64,000 bases of DNA from Phoronis australis (lineage: Eukaryota > Phoronida > Phoronidae), in contig NMRA01000093.1 in assembly GCA_002633005.1 (NCBI GenBank), positions 415,322 through 479,321 on the forward strand, in the 5' to 3' direction. The notes beneath the pieces are model-generated. The model made no database searches. It was given only the letters and a program-made list of their open reading frames with translations, and was not told the DNA's origin. Shown here piece by piece: positions 38,401 to 48,185 of the stretch. The translations under genes were made by a program, and so were the position numbers. The stretch's first letter is position 1. The number at the start of each line of letters is the position of its first letter.

Positions 38401-41400
38401 CAATTTTCCTCATTAATCATGACTTGCACACAAGTGGTGTTCAAAACCCTGCAAATGCATTCATAAAGAAAAACACTATTTTCTCAAACCAAAAACTGGT
38501 ACAATTTCACGTTCAATGACAAATTTCCGCTAAGTGGAAGAGAAAGTCTTAAGTCTGATAATGATAATTGTAATTATAAGCAATGGTACAAACATTGAGT
38601 CTACAATTAATGGAAATAAAAATGACCATCTCTTTTTATAATCAGAAAGCTAGGGCTTTGAGAGAAGAGGTGCTCTCTGTGTGTATACTCTGAATATACA
38701 TTTATGTATTTATGTACGTGTAGGCAATGCCTAAGATGTTCAATAAATTATGTTGAATTGGCAGCGAGGTAGTCAACTTACCGGTGACATTAAGTCATGT
38801 GACGGCACCTGTACTGCAACCAGTTCAGTCTTACTTGTGCACTCCCTCGTACTAAGTCTGTTTCCTATGGCATATTTGATTTGTTTGTTAACAGTCTCAA
38901 GGCTGGGAAAGTCTGGTAAAGTTTTTCCCAAAAATGTCAGCGGACAGCTGTGCGGCTCTGACCAGACCTCGGACAAAATTTGTCGGGACATCTTCTCACG
39001 ACCAAATCCATCTTCATGAGGACAATGGTTTTTAAAAATACTTTTGAAAATCTCACAGCAAGAGTCCACACTGAAATATAAGTAAGCACAGACTGTTATG
39101 TATGTTGATCATGCACTTCATGGTGTTTAGCTGGCTATAAAAAACAGAAATCAAATTGAGACTCTTACTCTCATAAAATCAGTGTGATACTATTCCTTAG
39201 TATGATTCTATTTCCATCACCAACAAGATGTATGCCGATTCCTCCAGACAGTCATTCACAGGCAGTACAGAGGCTGTGCTAAAGCTACGGATTGAAAGCT
39301 GTCAGTTCGAGGCATCGGGCTGCTCAGGCAATGTATTTCACTATCCCACTTCAAAATTCGCTACACACATCAGTCTCGCCAGCTCAAAACTTTCACTAGA
39401 CAGAGGCCAAATTTCACAAGTCCGAGTCTGGTGCATTTCTATACCCCTGCTCGAGTTGCTGGATCATTCGGCAAGAATTCCAACTTCAAATGAGTGTGGT
39501 AATGTGTTTTGGTTAAAAAGTCAACACTGGTAAATAAACAGGAGTGAAAAAGCCCTTTAAATGATGCTCTTTCATACAGAATTCCAGCTAGTTGTCAATC
39601 AAAACTGGCCTTTACTTAAAGCTCAAAATCAATGTGCATCACAAAACAGTGATTTATGGAAATGCGTTTCAATCACTGTGGTGTTGTTTCATATGAGATA
39701 CCAAGGTAATATCCAGCTACCTTTCCAAATAGGCATCTTAGCAACAGCTGAGAGTCTGACAAAAGTTGATGACTACTGGGTAGTCAAGAAGCACTTAACC
39801 GTTTGTAACTCAACACTAGCATTGCAAGAATAGAACCACTTGTCGCCAACATCATCACTAAAGAAGACATCATATCAAAATAGGTTCCAAGACAGTGAAA
39901 TCAATTCTGTGATTTCGGTAAAGAAAGTACCCTCTGAAATCAGAGGGAAGCATCCTTAGAACATTCAGGTTTCAGAATATGACCTGAAGAACTCCCAAAC
40001 CTGCCTATCATAGCGAACAGTCTTACCAGAACATAACATAGAGACCATGTCATGAAAAACTGAGATTCAGAATCAAGCTTCTCTACTAAACCAAAGTTTT
40101 CGAGTTGTGGTATCAGTTGTCATTTCAACACTCACACAGGCACACAATAGCAGTGTTCTCCACAACCAGCTTTGACTCATCACTGCGTCAATTTTGAAAT
40201 TTGCTCTGACGAGTTTGGCTTAATTGCATTAAGTTTAAAATCCTATTGAACGAGTTTGCAGTGTTGGGAGATTTGTCATTTCTTAAGAAATCAGGATATT
40301 TTAGACTTTCGGTTGCAGTTCAATGCACTTATTTGGTAATTCTGTCGAAGTTTGAATTTTCTTTTGTGGAGAACACTGAACAGTAGGATCCAGTCAATAC
40401 CAATACTCCAGCTCCACAAACACAAGGACGCTTTGACAATTGCTTGGTGTGGTCTTCCAATCAAAAGATTACCACCTGACTAAGCAGAGAGTGAATGGAC
40501 ACACCTCATGAAAGACGGAGAGAATTTCTGCTGTAATGTGTGCTCGACCACCAACAACTGCTTGAAGTCCTCACCACCCAGACTGTACAAAGTGACAGGC
40601 ATCACAGGCAAACAAGAGTTGTACACAAACGGCTGTAATATATCATCAACAGCACTTTAGGAGATCATTCATGTAAAATTAGAGATTTCAAGATCACAGC
40701 AATTAATCACATCACAGGCTTTACCTTAGTTTTCCAAATGCAGTATTCTTTAACTCTATTAATGGTAGAATTCTTCAGAAATTTTGTAACATTTTCATTG
40801 TGTTGAACTTAGCCCAGCCTCATTCTAACTGCAACAGGGCAGAGAAAAGTTGAATTTTATATGTCACCACAAATAATTGTGTAGTTTTAAGTAATAACTC
40901 TGATCACTGATTTTTTACAATAAAGACAAGCCAATGTTCGCAAAGCTCTGAGAATACCTTTGGTTCTCAGTTTGTGGGATTAGGCACATTCTTACCAGTG
41001 TTACTGGCTACAGCAGAAAACGAAAAATTGTACAGAACTTTGAACCCACCTTGGATGGTGTGTCATACGGGGAGAATTTCAGCACTTTCACACTTCCCAT
41101 CATGCAGCAGTACACAGATGGTGATGACCCCTATAGGCAGATGAAGAATACCACCCAGTTACAAAGCATCATTTCAGATATTTCAGGTAACATGATGTGA
41201 GCACTGTAAATTATAACAGGTAGCACAAAGAACTCTGCAGATCACCGTGCAACAATAGCAACTGATCATGTGGATACGTTGAATCTTACTGTCACTCGGA
41301 AGGCATAAGGAGCTTTGGTTTTGCAGTTAGGGAGCGTTATCGTTTAACCACAATAAACCAGGTTATGGGCCGAGATCTAATCTTTGTACTCTAAATTGAA

Positions 41401-44400
41401 CTCGATATTATTTTTAATATATTCCATTCTACCTTGGTATGAACTCAAGATAAGTGTCTATTATTCTGCGCTCAATTATACCAAGGTGTACGTGGATGAC
41501 TCTGTATGTAATCAAAGTGATTGATTTTGCACTTAATGACCCCAACATTAACGGTTTAAGTTAGAGTCTGAACTCAGTAAACCTTATTAATAGAGTTTGA
41601 GTTCTTCATCTTTAACCTTGTTGTTGTAATCTTCCCTTAACAAAGTTGTTTCATTCACACACCACGCATAATCATTCAAAATATTCTCATTCACTCTGTC
41701 TCAGTTGTCTTATGGTGCACAGACAGCTGAGTTAATTACGGGCAAAAGAGGGAGATAAGTCTCATTTGTTTTCAGTGTGTTGGTGGGCTATTTATGACGA
41801 TCTCACTTATCAGTGTCATCTAAATTGTTTACAATCAACAGACTAGCAAACTGTAGGACTTTTAAGTTCTAAAATGAATTTCATAGTAAAACCCTCAAAT
41901 ACCTTAGGCGGGCAGTTCTTTAAGTGAGCGTTGTAGACCATGACCTGAGTTCCAACTCTGAGTACTCGGTGAGCAGACAGGCAGAGGAGATAACTTAGGT
42001 TCAAAAGGAACTTATCATCCAACAGGTACTCCCCAAGGTGAGCATTTTTGTTACAAGTGATAGTGCCCTGAAATGGTGCACAGTTCACATTTACAATATG
42101 TACAAGTGATAGTGCCCTGTAATGGTGCACAGTTCACATTTACAGTATGTGCAAGTGATAGTGCCCTGTAATGGTGCACAGTTCACATTTACAATATGTA
42201 CAAACAACAGCAATGCAATGTGTTGATGTGCAACCACAATGGAGACAGCAGACGGAATGTTTTTGGGAATACTTATCAGCTTCATGTAGGTACACGGAGA
42301 CAACAATTTGACCATAAGGGGGAGCTGCAATAGTCAGAACTAACATATTATTAAAAGTTTAAAATAAAAAAAACATTCAAAACTATTACGAAAGAAATGA
42401 AAACACTCTGAAGAGCAACACTTAGCAAAATCCAATGAAGAATTTAGAACTGAAGCCAACAAAGAAAGCAAAAACACGACGCCTATGATACTAACAACAA
42501 CCAAGACACCGACGGTGACAATGCCATAAACAGCTCAATGACATATGCGCCAGTGCAGCTACATAGAAAAACAACTGCCAATGACAATGAGGTCACTGAC
42601 AGTGGCAACAACACCGCCTAGACTGAAGATGATAATGACTAATAAGCTGCTCGTTGAGACCAAAATGGTTACTAGAGGGTGCCGTAGTGATCAAATCCAC
42701 CATGTGTTGATGCATTGCCGTCACATAGAATTGTTTCGAGTTTCACTGAAATCCATCAATTGGTTCTGTAGAAGGCATCCAGAATCACACACCCCCAAAG
42801 TGCTGATTGAAAAAGTCCCTTGTTGAGACCAAAATGGCCACTAGAGGGTGCTGCACTGCTGCATTGGCCAAACCCACCCAAAAATCAACTGGTGTCATCA
42901 CATTGTCACATACCTCTGTATCTTGTTTCACTGAAATCCATCTATCGATTACTCCAGATATACGGAAATGTTTCTCTAAAAATACTGAAAAGCCCCACTG
43001 CTCTAGCCCTGGGAGGCGGCGCAAACTGAAAGTGACATCCTCCACTCATGCCCTACAATCTTATGCTTAACTTCATCAAGGTTTGATCAGTACATCCAGA
43101 CGACCGAATGCTTGGACAGGATGACTAACAATATAATGTACAAGTAAACTCCATCGTTACCAAGCTTTCTGTAGAAAAAGAATGAGATAACGTGAATAAT
43201 AATCAATAGGGTAAGAGTTTGGTTAATTTCAGTGAAAATAACAAATAGTGATCTCCACAATCTGTTTTGACTTGTCACTGCTTGGAGTTTGAATTTTGAC
43301 GAGTTTGGCTTACTTGCATTCACTTTGAAAACCTATGCAGTGAATTTGAAATATTGACAGATCAGTCATTTCTAAAGCAAATTAGAACATTTTGGATTTT
43401 TGGTAACACTTTTATGAATTTATTCCAAGACTTAACAGACACACTTGCCACAACATGTAAATTGACTTTGAACACGTTCATTAACTTTGTAATTCCAGTC
43501 AAGATTGAATTTTCTGTTGTGGAGAACACTGAACAAAGTATCTAAGCTTTAGATCACATTAACACAAAGAACAAATTTACATCACCTGAAAACATTTGCG
43601 ATCATGCGATGGACATGGTGCAGCTCCTCCTGTTGAGCAGTCTACAAACTCCTGTTGGTTGAGCTGATACCACTCCCCAAGTGTCACCAAGTTAACAGTG
43701 TGCTCTCCATCAATAAACAATTCTGAATTACTTCCCGGAACAAATAACCGAAACTGTGAAGGAGTACCCGGATTATAGGTTGTTGGCCTGAGCTCAGTCA
43801 AAGTGACCAACATGTCAGGCCATAGAAATTTCTGCCAATGCAGATATCGTTCATCTGCCATGAGGATACTGATTCGACAGCCATTTTCCCCCGAAATCAA
43901 TTGCAAGACGAACACGGCCTTGTTCTTTACATGAATCACATGTGTTACACAGTCGACAAAACCGTGGATATTGACCAGTTTTGATTTACCTCTACTCATT
44001 TTGGCGTGCAACAATAAGCCAGCGTCGATGGTGTTGACAGCATTCAGAATTTTGTTGACTTGCACCTTGGGATGAACAATAATGGGTGACGACAGAACCT
44101 CAACAAATGATGTTCCATCTTCACAAGCTATGAAGTTGTAGTCGCAGATTATGGCCAGATTGCCAAGGTCATGTGACCTAACAATGCTGCCTCTGATGAA
44201 ATCGAGAACAACCTCCCCCGATTTGTCCACCAAGACTAGTTCACTCTCGTACTGTGAGCTTGACCTTTGCAGCGTACCAATCAAAAGAAGATGTTTTTGC
44301 TTCAAGTATTTCTCACGGCCTGCATAAGAAAGGAAAACATGAAAATTAATTTCTCAAAAAGCAGTGGTGGATTTGGGAGGGGGCCAAGGGGGCCATACAC

Positions 44401-45143
44401 CCCCTAAAATTATCTCAGATTTCATTTGGGAGTTCGGGGGTGCAAATGTCTGACGGGCAAAATCTTGGCTAATACTCAGCTATGCCCCCCCAACTCAAAA
44501 TCCAGGATCTACCCCTGAAAAGAATCGGAACTACATACTATTTGTTATCAAATGGTTATTAATTCAGTTTTACATAGGTCATCAGAAAGTTCATCTTTCA
44601 AACAAATATTCAAATAACAAATGGTGTTCTTTCAACGGTTTGAAGAGGCTACAAATCAGTCTTTTGTCACAAAACCTAACTTTATGAAAATGCCGCTACA
44701 ATGTATTTCTTAGTTAAATTAAAACTTGAGATATCTGGTGCTCATGAACCAAATGGGCTTGAACAAATTGTTTCTGCATTCAGATGCTCCACCATGAATC
44801 AACTGAAGTTTGAATTTGACCTCCGAAATGTGGGCTTTAATTCTAAATCACACTATTGATGTTTAGAAAACACGTTTCTCATCACTAGCAACTTATCTAC
44901 TGCAATAGCACAAAACAGCTAATCACCAAAGTTTAAGATATCGTCTGAAAGTGTATCATCATGACAACAAGAAAATGCTTGGTATGAGTCCATCATTTCT
45001 TTGACTGCAATGCAGGTAAGCTCATCTTCTCTCAGCCCATGTTTTCTCAGTCTCAATTTCACAGCATCCAGACATCTTCCAAGAGAGAGGAAATGCTCTT
45101 GAAAATTGACGTTTCTGTTGATATGGTCAACAATGGCCGACAT
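28516..45143 (-). CDS. CTC1: CTC1, CST telomere-maintenance complex subunit (complete, 14 exons)
   Basis: CTC1 is the large OB-fold subunit of CST (CTC1-STN1-TEN1), which binds single-stranded telomeric DNA and recruits polymerase alpha-primase. Exons on the minus strand, 5' to 3': 45143-44927 (exon runs to 45150), 44319-43586, 42067-41903, 41130-41050, 40632-40505, 39070-38782, 38252-38192, 37682-36811, 35160-35004, 34085-33839, 32725-32558, 31458-31216, 29440-29299, 28728-28516. Every junction is AG/GT and every phase matches, giving 3717 bp and 1238 aa; human CTC1 is 1217 aa. Collinear matches to human CTC1, recalled from memory, include LLLIGTL near residue 85, GCLKVTKTGTILLADQTGS near 541-560, SWFPMMHQGCSYRL in the large exon, and in the C-terminal exons DDGSGIAK plus STVLRPVRL. 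The ATG lies 7 bases inside exon 1 with no upstream in-frame stop in that exon, so a longer N-terminus is possible. A GT after GAAG in the last exon could lead to a further exon. Confidence 0.93.
29558..30400 (+). pseudogene. Decayed Ty3/gypsy-like integrase region in a CTC1 intron
   Basis: Fragments in successive frames read LQPYFARKMGLSCEDG (pre-integrase), SQSYLWW, then IHMDYVEKVGNDF and NKGPQFTS (integrase catalytic core, D...GPQFTS), in Ty3/gypsy order. Numerous frame changes and stops make it non-coding. It lies in the intron between CTC1 exons 12 and 13, on the opposite strand from the gene. Confidence 0.75.
31216..32725 (-). CDS. CTC1: CTC1 exons 11-12: zinc-ribbon-bearing OB-G region
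   Basis: Exon 11 (32558-32725) encodes FVCVCFIDEVYSVEFTSVC and ends CLLCTKRRIDG. Exon 12 (31216-31458) begins LEFFSLCSTCYKGG. Spliced together they give C1030-x2-C1033-x13-C1047-x2-C1050, a canonical zinc-ribbon spacing that sits where human CTC1 has its OB-G Cys cluster. The intron between them is interrupted by an assembly duplication (see 31499-32643), and part of exon 11 is present twice. The exon 11 donor (gtgtaa) and exon 12 acceptor (attaaag) are weaker than the others, so this junction is the least certain. Confidence 0.78.
31499..32643. repeat. 571-bp tandem duplication across an assembly gap (probable artefact)
   Basis: 31499-32069 and 32071-32643 are nearly identical (visible differences such as GTGCTACAG/GTGCCACAG). 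A single n at 32070 separates them, exactly where copy 1 would continue into copy 2's flank. Both copies include part of CTC1 exon 11. Two overlapping contig ends joined without merging explains this best. Confidence 0.85.
32815..33075 (+). mobile_element. 3' tail of a non-LTR retrotransposon ending in GAA repeats
   Basis: The plus strand reads DECPCGTGPQTPEHLLQSC, then LRCQTWPSPV, the CCHC-type end of an invertebrate LINE ORF2, and terminates in GAAGAAGAAGAAG at about 33051-33066. It sits in the intron between CTC1 exons 10 and 11, antisense to the gene. Only the last ~260 bases of the element are present. Confidence 0.75.
33181..33491 (+). repeat. 38-bp minisatellite, 8 units, alternating variants
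   Basis: Eight full units of GTGCACCACTCAGTTCCACC plus an 18-bp variable half. Units 3-8 alternate TGCCCC...AATACTAC with TTCCCC...AACACTAT, making a 76-bp higher-order unit. The array ends at the assembly gap mark at 33492, so its true length is unknown. All three plus frames stay open, which is a by-product of the repeat. It lies in the intron between CTC1 exons 10 and 11. Confidence 0.95.
33839..34085 (-). CDS. CTC1: CTC1 exon 10: C-terminal OB-fold (OB-F region)
   Basis: The exon encodes about residues 902-984: YELMLTVQDL, then IVYLNLAGRPYILGLVEGV and VVEFHGF. It corresponds to the human CTC1 block containing [20 protein letters not shown] and RVHFSQLE. The small exon 35004-35160 before it carries the strand VVTFVGLVTSKTL. 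Acceptor cttttag and donor gtttgt flank it. The phase is 1 on entry and 2 on exit, consistent with both neighbours. Confidence 0.9.
35570..36206. repeat. 637-bp Harbinger-like MITE with CTG target duplication
   Basis: Ends are GGGCCTGTTTCATAC and ATAAAACAGGCCC, flanked by CTG on both sides (35567-35569 and 36207-36209). A GGGCC-GTTTCATA terminus with a 3-bp duplication is typical of PIF/Harbinger elements. An internal copy of the terminus (TCATGAAACAGGGC, 36121-36134) and a repeated TTTCGGTCTTA motif suggest a nested or rearranged interior. It lies in the intron between CTC1 exons 8 and 9. Confidence 0.8.
36207..36598. repeat. ~390-bp MITE abutting the Harbinger-like element
   Basis: Left end CTGGGCTCGGAGTCTAATC and TTTGAACTTGAAAT; right end TTTCAAGGACAAAGATTAG and ACCCTGAGCCCTG. 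The two ends are inverted repeats over about 30 bp. It directly adjoins the 3' end of the 35570-36206 element. A partial relative with ATCTAATCTTTG and AAATTGAACTC is at 41356-41420. Confidence 0.7.
36811..37682 (-). CDS. CTC1: CTC1 exon 8: large central OB-fold exon
   Basis: This 872-bp exon encodes about residues 559-849. It completes the OB-fold begun in the 61-bp exon 38192-38252 (GCLKVTKTGTILLADQTG then SIPVVVTG), matching human CTC1 GVLVASSHKGCLQLRDQSG. A low-conservation, Cys/Ser-rich middle follows, then TLSFSGDNVSWFPMMHQGC, which aligns with the human [21 protein letters not shown] segment. Acceptor tcctacag is after 37682 and donor gtgagt after 36811. It ends in phase 0, matching the next exon at 35160. 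Confidence 0.92.
40151..40378. repeat. 228-bp hAT-like MITE
   Basis: Termini CAGTGTTCTCCACAA and TTGTGGAGAACACTG are a perfect 15-bp inverted repeat. Flanking octamers CACAATAG and AACAGTAG agree at six of eight positions, as expected for an aged hAT 8-bp duplication. It lies in the intron between CTC1 exons 4 and 5. Confidence 0.82.
41356..41600. repeat. Possible second copy of the CTAATCTTTG MITE
   Basis: GGGCCGAGATCTAATCTTTG followed by TACTCTAAATTGAACTCGAT resembles the left end of the element at 36207. The right end (AGAGTCTGAACTCAG near 41565-41580) pairs only weakly. It lies in the intron between CTC1 exons 3 and 4. Confidence 0.45.
42057..42204 (-). repeat. 49-bp tandem triplication carrying the CTC1 exon 3 splice acceptor
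   Basis: On the minus strand the unit includes TGCACCATTACAGGGCACTA, and it occurs three times in about 148 bp. The copy nearest the exon (TTTCAG before GGCACTATC at 42067) gives the in-phase acceptor. The two upstream copies preserve TTACAG-GGCACT acceptors. Confidence 0.85.
42655..42980 (+). repeat. Two related ~170-bp monomers in a CTC1 intron
   Basis: Two units begin GTTGAGACCAAAATGG at 42655 and 42824. They continue as ACTAGAGGGTGC..., ATCAA..., TTTCACTGAAATCCATC. They share the first half of the monomer seen at 27.2-28.5 kb. They lie in the intron between CTC1 exons 2 and 3. Confidence 0.75.
43246..43531. repeat. ~286-bp hAT-like MITE, second copy
   Basis: Termini TAGTGATCTCCACAA (with two changes) and TTGTGGAGAACACTG; the interior shares GACGAGTTTGGCTTA and CATTCACTTTGAAAA-type phrases with the copy at 40151. 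AACAAA occurs at both flanks with a small offset. It lies in the intron between CTC1 exons 2 and 3. Confidence 0.78.
43586..44319 (-). CDS. CTC1: CTC1 exon 2: N-terminal OB-fold region
   Basis: This 734-bp exon encodes about residues 73-317. It opens with HLLLIGTL, then a ...LVDKSGEVVLDFI turn, a D-x-G pattern typical of an OB-fold strand 2-3. It matches the human CTC1 stretch around LLLLGTL and VRDNTGVLSCELI. A second OB-like block follows (LVNIHGFVDCVTH, then FVLQLISGENGCRISILM and MLVTLTELR), equivalent to the human [20 protein letters not shown] and YVLTELR region. It starts in phase 1 after exon 1 (donor after AACTTTG) and ends in phase 0 at CAG before gtgatg. Confidence 0.9.
44362..44517 (-). 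repeat. CAGTGGCGGAT MITE with clean 5-bp target duplication
   Basis: A 156-bp copy in the first coding intron of CTC1. Ends are CAGTGGTGGAT and ATCTACCCCTG, and AAAAG is present on both sides (44357-44361 and 44518-44522). The interior matches the other copies in reverse orientation. Confidence 0.88.
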
Positions 45144-45150
45144 GACTTGT

Positions 45151-47831
45151 CTGCAAATTAATTAAAGATTAGAATCGTCAATTATTATAGGACATTAGCA
45201 GACTGCAAAATTTTCTGCACTTTCTCAGTAAAAATTTAGTCTCACTTAATTTAAGGAAAACTACAGTAATATGGATTTACTTAAACAGATAAAACAGGAA
45301 TGACAGAAGTTTTCTGATAAATTTTGCACAGTCAATACTAAAAATACCCTACATGATATCAGTTTGAAAACACTGCAAGCTTGCTGGCTTACAAGGATGA
45401 GTTAAGTGTGAAAAGTTTTCAAGGAGTGGCTTCTTAAGTTAGCTAATGCCCCTTGCAGATGAACAAAGCTCTATATCTTGCAGCATTAAACTTGCTGCTA
45501 GTGAAACTCCCTGTGGGGATTGCGGGGACATGAACAACTCTGGGTAGGTCTTTGGCATTAGGTATGGTCTCGCATGGTTATTTTGGCTTTCTGCCGTTTA
45601 GTATTGGTGGTTTCATAACTCCCACTTAAGTATTTTGGCACTGTGTGATTGGCAACAAACAAAAGTGACACTGGAGATGAGAATAGTAATTTTTCTATTG
45701 TCAACATATTATGTTAGTGTGGAAATTAAACATATAGCGTCTATACCTTATGTGGAAGACATACCTTAAACTGATACTGATGGAGGGTCCTGAATAAGCA
45801 GCTCACCAACCGAAGTTCTCAAGAAAACAACATGTAATTTTGCGGTAATGAACGTTAAGCTGATCGCGTTGAGATAAGAATTGCTTAAAAATCTACATGT
45901 TTGTTTTCACTACTTCGCTCTTTTGATGGACTACCCTATTCAAATTATTGAGAATAATGTGACCAATTTACACTCCTTGAAGTCCCATACCTTCAGTAAC
46001 CAAAGACAATAAATTGTTGAATAACCAGACATCTCTTGCTGGCTTATGGTACTATGTGCATCACATAGGCTCCTTACCACAAATGTATTAATTTTAACAT
46101 TTCAGTGGGCATTTTGCCCAGCTGTGTGCAGGAAACCATGACGTGACATAAATTTAACTTAAGGCACACAGTTCAAGTCCTAGGTATCCATCTGTGGTGG
46201 CCCTCATATTGCATCATGACTGTTTTGCATTATGCAGTTGTTATTCCCCTTTTTCATGCAATTTAAATTGACTACTTGGGCCCTGACATAGCTACCTGGG
46301 ATCCCAAAATTTGAACACTGTACTGGTTGCCCCAGTCTTTTGACTGTTGCAAATCTAGTGTCGATTCTACAGTAATATGAACAATTATGCCTCTGACTAA
46401 GGATTACAAGCAGCCATCGGGGTTTGTGCACTGTGTCAAAGACAAAATACTGCATTGACAAAGAGGTGACAAATTGAAAATGTAGTTTAAGGTACATAGA
46501 AGAACATTCTTGAGTTAGTGAGGTGCCATTTTAAAAATAAAATCTTACATTATGTTTATTACTTAATCACTGAAGGTGTGACTTAACGTAATAAGTAAAT
46601 TGATTGAAGTCCCTGTTATATGGTCTAAGTGCATAATGATTTTTGTAATATTTCAATGTAATTTAATTACCAATTAAAGTTGCGTTAGTAAGGAGACACA
46701 CCAGGACAGGGCCTAAACTAACAGCAACATATTCTTCCGTAATGGAGAGAAAGGACAATATTCATTATATCTGTGTTGGTTTCGAGCAAAAAATTTCAAT
46801 AAATAGCAACACCATTATTGTACTTAGAATCTTTGAAGCATTAGTATAGAACACATAGTCCATTTGTAAGTAATTTCACAAGAGACAACACTTGATGCCC
46901 ATAATTAAATTACTATATTATGGGAATAATAAAAAATGTTATAATTGCTGCTTGTAACTCATTCTTTCCCAGTTCAAGACTCATCGTTGTCTTCTTATTG
47001 GTTGAATGAAGTAACATCCCCACATGCTGATTGGAACAAAAAACATTCAACAATTTTTCCAATTGGCTAATGTTGAAAAATGTAGCATAACAGGGAGTCT
47101 CAAAAGTAATGGCACACGAATTTTAAATTAGTGCATAAATACGACTTAAAACGACATATGAATACCAAATCTGTATGTTATTTCTCAGCATTGAAAAAAA
47201 TTTAATCTTGAATTTCAATAGGTTTCATGAATTTTAGAATATAGTCCATAAGGGGTTTATCCACTTCTCCCCAACTGAAAACGTGAAAGGAACTTTGCTT
47301 AATTGCTCTCGTTAGTCTATAACATGCACCAAACAGGACAGATGTTTAGCTGATTCATCACCCCAGCTTTGCCATTCTACTTGTAGGTTGTTCATCGTCA
47401 CATGTCTTTTACAAGGACCGACAGTTAGCAGCGAGAGATGGGCATAATTGTTGAAAGGAAATTGAAACCAGAGAGTTCATACTTACCTGTCAATAAACTC
47501 TGTCCTTTTTAGATGTTCTCGGATCCTTTACACTTGTAATTAAGTTAAATATTACCCGTGTACTTGTGCAATTTACTTGGCCACATGTTTTAAAAATCGT
47601 CCATTGCCATACACTATCTTAAACCCACAGTCACTACGTTTTTATCCAGGTGATTTATAATTTGCTTATTTAAGGGAAAAGTTAAAAAGGAGAATAATTC
47701 TCTTTTCCAGAAAAAAATCTAAATTTTGCAGTTTTGGCAGTGTATTTATATCCAATCTATTACTCACAGGTAACTGTTCTTATACATATTGTATTGCAAT
47801 ACTTTGTTTTAGACAGGTAAATCAGTTAAGC
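45151..47831. other. CTC1 upstream region; no coding exon recognised
   Basis: CTC1 exon 1 has a splice acceptor (TTAATTTGCAG) at its 5' edge, so at least one upstream, probably untranslated, exon and the promoter lie in or beyond this DNA. I cannot place them. Confidence 0.5.
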
Positions 47832-48185
47832 ATGTCTTTTACGGGACCACTGCCTGTACTGTGCAGACTGTTGTATACCTTCGGCAACCAGTCGGTCGGC
47901 AATGTACTGCATACTTTTTTCAAGGTACTGTCAGTAGTGAACTCTCTCGAACTGGTGTTACTCCACACAGGAAGGTACATATTACGAAATAATCGTGATC
48001 AACTCTTCAAAATTACTGACTTGATTTGCAATATACTGATAACTTACGTGTGTGTCGTCACTGTTTACGTTGTAGTCTACTTTGTAGTAGTGAGTGTCCG
48101 AGTACAGAAGTTGCCGATTGAACCAAATCCGTTTCGTAAGACAACATCCAAAAGTGGTCCTGGTAAAGAGAACAGGCCCATATAA
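47832..48185 (+). CDS. Possible small membrane protein, unrecognised
   Basis: An open frame of 117 codons starts at an ATG with a fair context. Its C-terminal half contains a strongly hydrophobic, valine-rich stretch (about residues 67-90) followed by a basic tail ending KENRPI. It lies about 2.7 kb upstream of CTC1 exon 1 and points away from it, so it could share a divergent promoter. I recognise no family. The opposite strand is also open over the same DNA, which weakens the call. Confidence 0.25.
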   Translation: MSFTGPLPVLCRLLYTFGNQSVGNVLHTFFKVLSVVNSLELVLLHTGRYILRNNRDQLFKITDLICNILITYVCVVTVYVVVYFVVVSVRVQKLPIEPNPFRKTTSKSGPGKENRPI

